From contig NZ_JASBQQ010000001.1 in assembly GCF_029961185.1 (NCBI RefSeq), forward strand, positions 476,552 to 540,551: DNA of 64,000 nucleotides. Direction: 5' to 3'. The DNA comes from Albidovulum aestuarii. GTDB taxonomy: Bacteria; Pseudomonadota; Alphaproteobacteria; Rhodobacterales; Rhodobacteraceae. Below the pieces are notes generated by a model. It worked only from the letters and a program-made list of their open reading frames with translations, was not told the DNA's origin and made no database searches. The position numbers and the translations under genes were made by a program. Of this stretch, positions 45,175-54,453 are shown one piece after another; positions within the stretch are counted from its first letter, which is position 1; every line of letters starts with the position of its first letter.

Positions 45175-45954
45175 TTATCTGAGCCTGTCTGGAATCTCGC
45201 AGACCGGAATCGGCACCATCTTGTGCTGGTTGGCCCGGTTCAGGCGGCGGTAGATCGCCATGACCTCGGCCTGCCTGCCGGTCAAGGCGGCCTCGTCACC
45301 CGTGAAGCTCATCGCCCATTCCAACTCGGGATAGCTCGCGCCGATCTGGTCCTCGTCGGTGCGGCTGTCACCCCAGAGCCCATCTGTGGGTGGCGCGCCG
45401 AGAATGGCGTCATTGACGCCCAGCGCCCGGCCGATCTCATAGACCTCGGACTTCATCAGATCGGCAATCGGGCTCAGGTCCACCCCGCCATCGCCGTATT
45501 TGGTAAAGAACCCGACGCCGAAATCCTCGACCTTGTTGCCAGTGCCGACAACCAGACGGCCATGCTGGCCAGCAAGGTAGTAAAGCGTGGTCATCCTCAG
45601 TCGCGCACGAGTATTGACCAATGCCATCTCGCGCGCGGCACCCTGCGGTTCCCCAGGCAATGCGGCGACAAGACTGTCGAAGACGCCGGTCAGCTCCACC
45701 TCGACACCGTCAACCGCCGGATGCCGCGCCTTCAGCATTGCGATATGGTCGCGCGCCCGGCTGACCTGATCCTTGCTTTGGTGGATCGGCATCTCAACCA
45801 CCAGGGTCGGCCGTCCGGTCCGTGCCGCAAGCGCCGAGGAGACGGCGGAATCGATCCCGCCCGACACGCCGACGACGAAACCCTTCATTCCGGCCCGGGC
45901 GCAATAGTCCTCAAGCCAGCCTGTGATGTGGTCAATGACCGCCTCGGTCTTCAT
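45175..45954 (-). CDS. nadE: ammonia-dependent NAD+ synthetase
   Basis: Last step of NAD+ synthesis, amidating deamido-NAD+. The 259-residue product is the short form without an amidotransferase domain, so it uses free ammonia. The ATP pyrophosphatase motif SGGIDSAV occurs at about residue 31, and GTGNKVEDFGVGFFTKYGDGGVDLSPIADLMK later. Full length for the short class. Its start is 46 bases from the methyltransferase stop, same strand. Confidence 0.95.
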   Translation of the reverse strand: MKTEAVIDHITGWLEDYCARAGMKGFVVGVSGGIDSAVSSALAARTGRPTLVVEMPIHQSKDQVSRARDHIAMLKARHPAVDGVEVELTGVFDSLVAALPGEPQGAAREMALVNTRARLRMTTLYYLAGQHGRLVVGTGNKVEDFGVGFFTKYGDGGVDLSPIADLMKSEVYEIGRALGVNDAILGAPPTDGLWGDSRTDEDQIGASYPELEWAMSFTGDEAALTGRQAEVMAIYRRLNRANQHKMVPIPVCEIPDRLR

Positions 45955-46000
45955 CTAATTCTCCCTTCAGGGTTCATCGATATGGCGTCCCCGCCTGAAT

Positions 46001-46600
46001 TCAAGCAGCGCCCGGCTTTCGCGCCACGAAATCAATCAGCGCCGAGCGTCCCGAATGCCCCGTGCCTTCGTCGACATCGGCATCGAAATCCTCGGCCCGC
46101 AGCACTTCATACCCCGCGAAGGCGTCGTGCAGGAGGTCGAGCGTATACATATTCGCGGAATCGGGCGGGCCACCCGTGCCGTAGCCCACCTGACGCGGGG
46201 CATAACCGTGAAGCAGAAGCAGCCCGCCCGGCTTCAGCGCCCGGTCGATGCGGCGGAACAGCTCCGCCCGGTCGGCGGGGCCGACGAACTGGATGAAGAT
46301 GCCCGCGACGGTGTCGTATTGCCGCGACCAGTCCCAGCCATCGAGATCGGTCACATGAAAGGTGACCTCAGCCCCTTTTGCCGCTGCAAGAAGCCGTGCC
46401 TTGGCCACCGCGTTCTCCGCCGGATCGAAGGCGGTGACGCGCATCCCCTGACCGGCCAGCCAGACTGATTTCCGCCCCTCTCCGTCGGCGATGCAGAGCA
46501 CCTCGTCGCCCGGCACCAGCCAGCCTGCCGCGCGATGCAGGAAATCCGCTGGTTCCGTGCCGAAGAGATAGTCGTCGCCCGCATAGCGTTCATTCCACAT
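46001..46600 (-). CDS. class I SAM-dependent methyltransferase
   Basis: A 199-residue methyltransferase. The SAM-binding site is VLCIADGEGRKSVWLAGQGMRVTAFDPAENAVAKAR (motif I and acidic loop), then HVTDLDGWDW and PGGLLLLHGYAP. The MWNERYAGDDYLFGTEPADFL start resembles the TehB/thiopurine-type group; substrate unknown. The start at 46600 is the family's; an upstream Met is rejected. Confidence 0.87.
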   Translation of the reverse strand: MWNERYAGDDYLFGTEPADFLHRAAGWLVPGDEVLCIADGEGRKSVWLAGQGMRVTAFDPAENAVAKARLLAAAKGAEVTFHVTDLDGWDWSRQYDTVAGIFIQFVGPADRAELFRRIDRALKPGGLLLLHGYAPRQVGYGTGGPPDSANMYTLDLLHDAFAGYEVLRAEDFDADVDEGTGHSGRSALIDFVARKPGAA

Positions 46601-46736
46601 CCCGCTCTCCTTGGTGGCGCAACTTTTCCCGACCGCAATATTTCGTGGATATCCGCCCGGCGCAAGGGCAAGCCCGCTTGCCCCGCCGCCCCCCGCATGG
46701 TCTAATCGCCGACCAATCAAGAAGACGAGCAGCACC

Positions 46737-48688
<1,952 letters not shown>

Positions 48689-48692
<4 letters not shown>

Positions 48693-49405
48693 GTGAAAAT
48701 GTCAAAAGACGCACGAACTCCTTAGGATGGATCGGAATTCTCTCATCTCTTTGTTACGTCGTAGCGGTCGCCTTCTTTCAATGGGAAAACCTGCTCGGGA
48801 TTCGACAGCTTCAACTCAATGAATTCGGCGATTTCCTTGCAGGTATTTTTGGGCCACTTGCGATATTCTGGCTAATACTCGGATTCTTTCAGCAGGGAGA
48901 AGAACTGAGAAACTCAGTCGAAACATTGAAACTACAAGCAAAGGAACTTGCAAACTCGGTCGAGCAACAACGTGAATTAGTTAGCGTGACCAGGGAAACT
49001 CTCGAACATGAACGGAACATGTTGGAGGAAGAGCGAAAAACTCGAAAAAGAAGCATTCAACCAAGGTTTGCCGTCATTAGCGCAGGCGGTTCACAAAGTG
49101 GTGGCAAGTACACCAACCGAATTCACATAACGAATACAGGAAATGAAGTGTCACTCGTTTCTGTATGGATGGAACCAGCGCCAGAAGATGGATCTACAAT
49201 TAGACGAGATCATTGGCCGAATGGACTTAGGCAAGAGTGGAGCGTTCGACTTGAAGAGATTGGTCCAAACTCCCGTGAACGCGTTTTGTTCATAGAATTC
49301 AATGACCGCGATGGCTCGGTGGGCAGGTCATCATTTAAAGTTGCAGTGGCAAAAGAAGACTCGCCATTCCAACTTGATTGCGAAGAACTTTCCAGCGGGC
49401 TGTAG
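48689..49405 (+). CDS. membrane-anchored coiled-coil accessory protein appended to parE
   Basis: A 238-residue protein with two N-terminal membrane helices (about 13-32 and 48-67: FGDFLAGIFGPLAIFWLILGF), a long coiled coil (about 70-120, EELRNSVETLKLQAKELANSVEQQ) and a C-terminal beta-rich domain (about 125-235). No family is recognised. The start is TTG and overlaps the parE stop. The stop TAG is part of a GTAG-headed REP. GC is much lower than parE. Looks like an acquired cassette. Confidence 0.68.
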
Positions 49406-49423
49406 GGTGCGCTTCAATGCACC
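49402..49423 (+). repeat. GTAG-headed REP overlapping the accessory gene stop
   Basis: GTAGGGTGCGCTTCAATG followed by CACC; a 6-bp stem (one G-T pair) with a short loop, diverged from the intact copies. The TAG at 49403 is the stop codon of the preceding gene. Confidence 0.75.
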
Positions 49424-49501
49424 ATCCCGCCGCGTTGACCACACCCAACGCCTACTCTTTCTCTCGACATCACCATTCCCCCGCCCGATTTGTCCCGCGA
49501 C

Positions 49502-49532
49502 AAGTCGAGGCACTGCCTCGACGGCCGCGCCT
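49502..49532 (+). repeat. dispersed repeat AAGTC(A/G)AGGCACTGCCTC, copy 2
   Basis: AAGTCGAGGCACTGCCTC then GACGGCCGCGCCT. In this copy GTCGAGGCA and TGCCTCGAC form a perfect 9-bp hairpin with one central base. Same composite as at 9950 after the acyltransferase. Confidence 0.65.
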
Positions 49533-49585
49533 GCCACCCGGCCCGCCCGACGCGGGCGGGCGTTCGACCGGGGTGAGGAGGACAA

Positions 49586-49610
49586 GCAAACGCTCCGGTG
49601 GAGCGTTTGC
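49586..49610. repeat. hairpin GCAAACGCTCC / GGAGCGTTTGC
   Basis: Perfect 11-bp stem with a 3-base loop in the 412-base gene-free stretch 49406-49817. It is one of several palindromes there; no T tract follows. Confidence 0.7.
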
Positions 49611-49766
49611 CCGACGAACGTCCACCGGACCGTTTCTGATCCGGTCTCACCCCCCGGCAGGCGCGTTACCGCGCCCGCCAAGTCAGGCGCGCCCCGGTTT
49701 ACAACCGATGGAGCCAGCCGCACCCCCCTTTGCCCTCCGGCTCGCGCCTCCGGGCAATCGGACCTA

Positions 49767-49789
49767 CCGAAGGTCCACTGGACCTTCGG
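49767..49789. repeat. hairpin CCGAAGGTCC / GGACCTTCGG
   Basis: Perfect 10-bp stem with a 3-base ACT loop near the end of the 49406-49817 non-coding stretch, 29 bases before the stop of the convergent SnoaL-like gene. Confidence 0.7.
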
Positions 49790-49817
49790 CTGACGGTCCT
49801 CGGACGCTTCCGCCGCC

Positions 49818-50150
49818 CTATTTCTTCAACAATGTCGCCCCGGTTTCGGTCCTCAGGATCTTGCCGTCCTTCAGCGTATGGACCCCCATCACCGCCTCGC
49901 TCGTGCCGTCGGGGAAATCCATCACTGAATGCTCAACGAGAATGTCGCCGTTTTCATAGATCAGCCGCTGGTCGCGGATCGCCATCTTGTCGCTGGCCAT
50001 CATCCGCCGGACCATCTCTGCCATCGCGGCCTTGCCCATCGTCTCGCCGCTCTGGTGGCGAACGAAAGTGAAGTCGTCGTGCATGAGGTCGATATAGGCC
50101 TCGGCGTCACGGGCCTCCATCGCCTTATCGAGCATCTGGTAAAGTGCCAT
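49818..50150 (-). CDS. nuclear transport factor 2 / SnoaL-like protein
   Basis: A 110-residue protein of the NTF2-like fold: ALYQMLDKAMEARDAEAYIDLMHDDFTFVRHQSGE and GDILVEHSVMDFPDGTSEAVMGVHTLKDGKI fit the cone-shaped fold. The GGAGG ribosome site before 50150 fixes the start. Substrate and role unknown. Confidence 0.78.
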   Translation of the reverse strand: MALYQMLDKAMEARDAEAYIDLMHDDFTFVRHQSGETMGKAAMAEMVRRMMASDKMAIRDQRLIYENGDILVEHSVMDFPDGTSEAVMGVHTLKDGKILRTETGATLLKK

Positions 50151-50477
50151 CGCATCCTCCCTCGCTGTGCCGATGTCCAAGGGTGAACCTCGGCCGCCCG
50201 TGGGGCAAGGAGAAAGGCAAGTGTACGACTCGCCCGCCCCTCGTGCGAGGGAGGGTGTCTTCCCCAAACGCCCACAAGTCGATTTCCGCACAGGACCCGC
50301 ACATCCCCCTTGCGGACCACCACAGCCGCACTAGATTCCCCTTGCAGGCCCGGGCCACGACGCCCCCTGCTGCCCATCGGGATCATCGCCCTGTCCGACA
50401 GACAGGCTCCCCTGCCCCCCTGAGCACCGATCCGGACGGCATCAGCCGCCCGGTCCTCACGCGATAAGGGAAGACAA

Positions 50478-50609
50478 ATGTCCAAGGAAAAAAGCCGCGG
50501 TAACCGCGAAGCCAAGAAGCCGAAGAAGGAAAAGCCGAAGGTGCTCGCCACCGCCAATTCCGGTGCCGCCAAGGCCGACACCGTGATCGCCGGCAAGAAG
50601 GTCAAGTGA
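50478..50609 (+). CDS. small Lys-rich protein (43 residues)
   Basis: A 43-residue, strongly basic protein (MSKEKSRGNREAKKPKKEKP, then KVLATANSGAAKADTVIAGK and KVK). It is preceded by AAGGGAAG 7-14 bases before the ATG. Similar short Lys-rich proteins are annotated in related genomes; the function is unknown and the gene is easily missed. The stretch 50151-50477 before it is otherwise gene-free and holds only a CCCTCG/CGAGGG hairpin. Confidence 0.6.
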   Translation: MSKEKSRGNREAKKPKKEKPKVLATANSGAAKADTVIAGKKVK

Positions 50610-50706
50610 CCCCGAGGCGGGCGGGCCTGCCCGGCCCGCCCCCTCCGATTGCATTGCCGCCCGCCTTGGCCGAAACTGCCCCTCGAACGCAATCAAGGGG
50701 GCAGGC

Positions 50707-51081
50707 ATGACCGAGGTCACCGGCGGATGCCAATGCGGCGCGGTGCGGATCGCCGCGCGGGGGGAGCCTCTGCGCGTCGGCATCTGCCATTGCCTCGACT
50801 GCCGCAAGCATCACGGCGCGCTCTTCCACGCCTCGGCGATCTTTCCCGAAGCCGCCGTCACGGTGACGGGTGAGACGCGCGCCTATAAGGGCCGGCATTT
50901 CTGCCCCACCTGCGGCTCCTCGGTCTATTCCCGGTCGGGGGACGAGATGGAACTGCATCTCGGCATGTTCGACGCGCCCGACAGGTTCCGCCCGACTTAC
51001 GAGCTCTGGACCATCCGCCGCGAGGGCTGGCTGCCATCCTTCCCGACCGACCGCCTGTTCCCACGCAACCGCGAGGAGTGA
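50707..51081 (+). CDS. GFA-domain glutathione-dependent protein (formaldehyde-activating-like)
   Basis: A 124-residue zinc protein of the GFA/CENP-V family: GGCQCGAVR, CHCLDCRKHHGA and HFCPTCGSSVY supply the Cys ligands. The family name comes from one member's link to formaldehyde; the activity here is not established. AGGGGGCAGGC lies before the ATG. The class III dehydrogenase gene at 56544 is also in the window but not nearby. Confidence 0.88.
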   Translation: MTEVTGGCQCGAVRIAARGEPLRVGICHCLDCRKHHGALFHASAIFPEAAVTVTGETRAYKGRHFCPTCGSSVYSRSGDEMELHLGMFDAPDRFRPTYELWTIRREGWLPSFPTDRLFPRNREE

Positions 51082-51099
51082 CTTCACTGTAACGACATC

Positions 51100-51136
51100 T
51101 GTCGGGACGGAGGCTGTACGCAGGCCATACGCTTGC
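51100..51136 (+). repeat. CATACG/TTTGC iteron repeat, copy C
   Basis: TGTCGGGACGGAGGCTGTAC then GCAGGCCATACGCTTGC. Identical to copy B (31879-31920) over TGTCGGGACGGA and in the spacing of the TACG units. It lies between the GFA stop and the next gene. Confidence 0.6.
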
Positions 51137-51180
51137 GGTACGGATACCATACCGGGTTTGCGGCAAGACGGGCGGGCATC

Positions 51181-51939
51181 ATGGATTTCATCACCGACAA
51201 CCAGCTGCCGCTGATCCTGATGTGTTTCGTGGTCGGCTGCCTTTTCACCTCTTACCTTTTCCGCCGCCATGTCTCGCAGAAAGCGTGGAAAATCGCCGAT
51301 CTGGTGTGGATCTGCCTCGGCGGGATCGGGGCATTAACCGCAGTGATTGCAGGGGTTTACGCCGAGGATTCGTCCCGCCTCTCGCGCCAGATCGACATCG
51401 CCTATGCCACCACCCGCGAATTCGACCGCGACGCCGCAAGGTTCCGGCTGGCCCATTGCGAGGTAAACCACCCCGCCGCCACCTTCCGCACCGCCATCCG
51501 CGACCTCTGCGACAAGGTCGAATTCCTCTCCGCCTCCACCGCCGGCAACGCCCAGTTACCGCTCTTCATCGCCGTCACCGAACGCGCCGCGCCGCTGCAG
51601 GGGTTGAACCTGTTTTTCGGAAGTAAATCCAGTGATATGGAGGACGAAGTTGAGAGCTTTGATATGGCTGAATTCCTCGCCTTTGAACCGCGCGACGCCA
51701 TGACAGAGGCGGCTGTGGCGCTGCTTCGTCAGGCCCCCAGCGTCGCTGGGATCGCCGCCGAGTTTCAGGTCATCGCCAAGGCCTATGAGGACCTGATCGG
51801 CGAGGTCATGCATCTGAGGGATGAATGGCAGGTGCTGGAGGACAGTGCGGGCATCCTGACGCTTCAGATCCTCGCGCTCTGTCTCGTCGCCTTTGCGGCC
51901 CCCTTCCGGTTAGGCAAATCCATCGTCGATCTGATCTGA
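51181..51939 (+). CDS. membrane protein with three helices, unknown function
   Basis: A 252-residue protein: two N-terminal helices (about 9-28, 38-60), a soluble central domain of about 150 residues with two Cys (CEVN and DLCDKVEF), and a C-terminal helix (about 225-245). No family is recognised. A start at 51133 would add 16 residues and overlap the iteron repeat; the ATG at 51181 is preferred although no good ribosome site is seen. It ends 2 bases from the convergent cytochrome gene. Confidence 0.65.
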   Translation: MDFITDNQLPLILMCFVVGCLFTSYLFRRHVSQKAWKIADLVWICLGGIGALTAVIAGVYAEDSSRLSRQIDIAYATTREFDRDAARFRLAHCEVNHPAATFRTAIRDLCDKVEFLSASTAGNAQLPLFIAVTERAAPLQGLNLFFGSKSSDMEDEVESFDMAEFLAFEPRDAMTEAAVALLRQAPSVAGIAAEFQVIAKAYEDLIGEVMHLRDEWQVLEDSAGILTLQILALCLVAFAAPFRLGKSIVDLI

Positions 51940-51941
51940 AC

Positions 51942-52340
51942 TTATTCCTGCAAGCCCTTTAGATAATTGGCTAATGCCACGAGATTGGCTGGTGTGGGCG
52001 TCGCGATCCCGTCGCCGGTATCGACCCGCACCAGAGGCCCTTCCTGCAAGGCAACGCCCAGTTCCGGCATCACCGAACTGCGGTCGCCGCGTCGGGAATA
52101 GCCGTCAATAACCGACATCACCTGCGCCATCGGGAAAGTGCCGCCATTGCGCGCCGAGATGGTCGTCAGGTCAGCCGGGGCCTTGCCAAGCCCCTCCGCC
52201 GCCGGACCGTCACCCCGACCGCCCGCCCCGTGGCAGGACAGGCAATAGTCCTGATAGAGCGCCCGGCCTGATACCTGCCGCTCGGGCGCGCAGGCCGTTA
52301 GTGCGCAGGCTGCCGCGATGGGTATGAGGATCCGGATCAT
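51942..52340 (-). CDS. mono-heme cytochrome c lipoprotein
   Basis: A 132-residue c-type cytochrome. Signal and lipobox (CALTACAPE, Cys about residue 17) predict a lipoprotein; the heme site is CLSCH, and an axial Met is likely in SVMPELG. The ISARNGGTFPMAQVMSVIDGYSRRG section is shared with the cytochrome encoded next door, so the two are paralogues. It lies 25 bases downstream of that gene on the same strand. Confidence 0.88.
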   Translation of the reverse strand: MIRILIPIAAACALTACAPERQVSGRALYQDYCLSCHGAGGRGDGPAAEGLGKAPADLTTISARNGGTFPMAQVMSVIDGYSRRGDRSSVMPELGVALQEGPLVRVDTGDGIATPTPANLVALANYLKGLQE

Positions 52341-52365
52341 GGTTTGTCCTTTCGTGACGGTGTCG

Positions 52366-52764
52366 TCATTCTTCCACCTGTATCGCAGCCAGATAGTCTA
52401 CGACAGCCAGAACCCGTTCGGAGGTGATGACCGGCGTGCCGTCACGGGCATCGGCCACGGAGGCATCGCCCGCAAAGACCGTGCCGAACAGAGGCATCGG
52501 CCCACCATGGCCACGCAGACCAGTGCGGCCGTCGATGATATGGACCACCTTCAGCCAGGGGAACTCCCCGCCATTGCGCGCGGCGATGCGGGTCAGATCG
52601 GGAACCGGTATCGTGATCAGATCGCGCATTGGCCCGTCACCTGTCGCCTTTTCCCCGTGACAGGCGGCACAGGCACCGGCAAAGACCTCGGCGCCAAGCG
52701 TGATGTCGGTTGCGGCTTGAGCCGGGTATGCGAAGAGGCAGAGAATGAGGACGAGGGGGCGCAT
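52366..52764 (-). CDS. mono-heme periplasmic cytochrome c
   Basis: A 132-residue c-type cytochrome: cleavable signal (LVLILCLFAYPAQA), heme site CAACH, then IAARNGGEFPWLKVVHIIDGRTGLRG and axial Met in MPLFG. The ATG at 52764 is preferred; an upstream in-frame Met adds 23 residues without signal character. It is upstream of its lipoprotein paralogue; a two-cytochrome electron-transfer unit is plausible. Confidence 0.88.
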   Translation of the reverse strand: MRPLVLILCLFAYPAQAATDITLGAEVFAGACAACHGEKATGDGPMRDLITIPVPDLTRIAARNGGEFPWLKVVHIIDGRTGLRGHGGPMPLFGTVFAGDASVADARDGTPVITSERVLAVVDYLAAIQVEE

Positions 52765-52842
52765 TTCGCGGTCTCCTGTTGCGTCGGTCCCATCCTGCGG
52801 CGGGCCTGACGCCTGCACCTTGATCAGGATCATATCGGCCGC

Positions 52843-53349
52843 TCAGAGCGGTTGCAGTCCCGCCGGATCATAGCCGTTGAAGCGCAGCACATCCCGCGCC
52901 GCCTGCATCAGGTCGGGCCGCACCTCCGGCGTGCGCGACAGGATGCGGGCAAAGTGCCGCGACGGGGTACCGATCACTGCAATCCGGTAATCGGCATCGG
53001 TCCAGAGCACCCAGAGTGCCTCAGTTCCCTCCGGCATCCGTCGCTCTATACGGCCGGGGCCGGTGACCGCCGCTTCGGTCGCGAAAGTCCGCGATCCGGA
53101 CGGCCCGCAGACCGTGCCGGTGACGCGATAGCGCCCCGCGCCGGTCACGTCCCAGGTCTCCGCGTGCGGACCGCAGGCCGGGTCGCCGATTGTCGCCGCG
53201 ACATGCCAGACATCCGCGAACCGTCCCGCGTCGAAAAAGGCCGCCGAGGACATTCCGGGGGGCTCCGGTGCGGGCGGCGTCCGGTCGCATCCGGCAAGCG
53301 CAGCCAGAACAAGAGGCAGCAGCACGGCAAGATCTGTCAGGCGGGGCAT
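52843..53349 (-). CDS. lipocalin-like lipoprotein
   Basis: A 168-residue protein with a lipobox (LVLAALAGC, Cys about residue 20) and a lipocalin beta-barrel: FADVWHVAATIG (GxW-like start), ALWVLWTDADYRIAVIGTPSRHFARILSRTPE. Similar to Blc/apolipoprotein D-type lipocalins of the outer membrane. Next to two cytochromes but with its own gap of about 78 bases. It probably carries a lipophilic ligand. Confidence 0.82.
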   Translation of the reverse strand: MPRLTDLAVLLPLVLAALAGCDRTPPAPEPPGMSSAAFFDAGRFADVWHVAATIGDPACGPHAETWDVTGAGRYRVTGTVCGPSGSRTFATEAAVTGPGRIERRMPEGTEALWVLWTDADYRIAVIGTPSRHFARILSRTPEVRPDLMQAARDVLRFNGYDPAGLQPL

Positions 53350-53454
53350 TCAAGGAGTTCCGGGCGAAGGGGACGCCTCGTCACCCTTATCGAGACCGGC
53401 CCGATGCGCAAGGCGGCTTGCCGGCCAGAGCTTGACCGAATACGAAACGAATTG

Positions 53455-54453
53455 ATGAAACGCGAAAAGCCGATCTTTGCCCCGGACCCCGCGCCGCTCG
53501 ACGTGGCGGTGCTGGTCATGGCCGATACCAACGCCCTGTCGCTCGCCGCCGCGGTCGATCCGATGCGGGCGGCAAATCGCCGGGCGGGACGAACGCTCTT
53601 TACCTGGCGCTATTACAGTGCGGCGGCGGGCGCGATTCCGGTGACGACCGGGTTCCGGATCGACGCGGACGCGCTGCCGGACCGGATCGAAGCGGACATC
53701 CTGCTGATCGTCGCGGGCTTTCGGCTGATCGAACAGGCAACGCCGCCGCTGCTGGCCCGGCTGAGGCGTCTTGCCCCGCGGCTCAGGGCGATGATCGGGG
53801 TCGATGGCGGTCCGTGGTTCCTTGCGCTCGCGGGGCTCCTAGATGGGCGGTCGGCGACGGTGCATTGGGAAGACCTCGAAACCTTCGCCGACCGGTTTCC
53901 CGCCGTCGACGTCCGTCAGGACCGCTACGTGATCTCGGGGCCTTTTGTGACCACCGGGGGGGCGGCGCCCTGCCTTGATATGATGCTGGAACTGATCCGC
54001 ACACGGCACGGCGCAGAACTGGCGCTAAGGGTCGCGGGGGCCTTTCTTTACGAGCCGGTCCATGCCGCGACCGTGCCGCAGCAGGCAGTGTCGGCCGCAA
54101 GGCTGGCCAAGGGCGATCCCGCACTTGGCCGCGCGATCGCGCTGATGGAACGAGGCGTGGAGAACCCGATCCCCATTGCCGCCATTGCCCGGCGCATCGG
54201 CCTGTCGCAACGGCGGCTTGAGATGCTATTCGCCGAAAGGCTTGGCACCAGCCCGGGCCGGTTCTTCCTTGACCTCAGGCTTGACGAGGCGCGGCGCATG
54301 GTCGTCGATACACGGCTTCCCCTGCAGGAGGTCGCGCTCAGAACCGGGTTTTCCAGCCAGATGGCCTTTGCCCGCGCTTTCCGGGCGCGGTTCGGCGCAC
54401 CGGCCTCGGCGCTCAGACGGTCAGCGGGGGCGGTTCAGGCAAAGACACCCTGA
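53455..54453 (+). CDS. GlxA-type transcriptional regulator (DJ-1/PfpI domain plus AraC HTH)
   Basis: A 332-residue regulator: an N-terminal DJ-1/PfpI-like amidase domain (about 15-185, with VLVMADTNALSLAAAVDPMRAANR and MIGVDGGPWFLALAG) and a C-terminal AraC double helix-turn-helix (about 230-320, IAAIARRIGLSQRRLEMLFAERLGTSPGRFF). The ATG at 53455 opens the amidase domain. Its 3' end overlaps imuB by 19 bases, tail to tail. It is likely to control amine or carnitine/betaine genes, but the target is not seen. Confidence 0.88.
   Translation: MKREKPIFAPDPAPLDVAVLVMADTNALSLAAAVDPMRAANRRAGRTLFTWRYYSAAAGAIPVTTGFRIDADALPDRIEADILLIVAGFRLIEQATPPLLARLRRLAPRLRAMIGVDGGPWFLALAGLLDGRSATVHWEDLETFADRFPAVDVRQDRYVISGPFVTTGGAAPCLDMMLELIRTRHGAELALRVAGAFLYEPVHAATVPQQAVSAARLAKGDPALGRAIALMERGVENPIPIAAIARRIGLSQRRLEMLFAERLGTSPGRFFLDLRLDEARRMVVDTRLPLQEVALRTGFSSQMAFARAFRARFGAPASALRRSAGAVQAKTP

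Noticed and set aside
49302-49793. Open frames on both strands in the region after the parE-linked gene
   Set aside because: They run through palindromes and REP-type repeats, with Pro/Arg-rich products and no ribosome sites.
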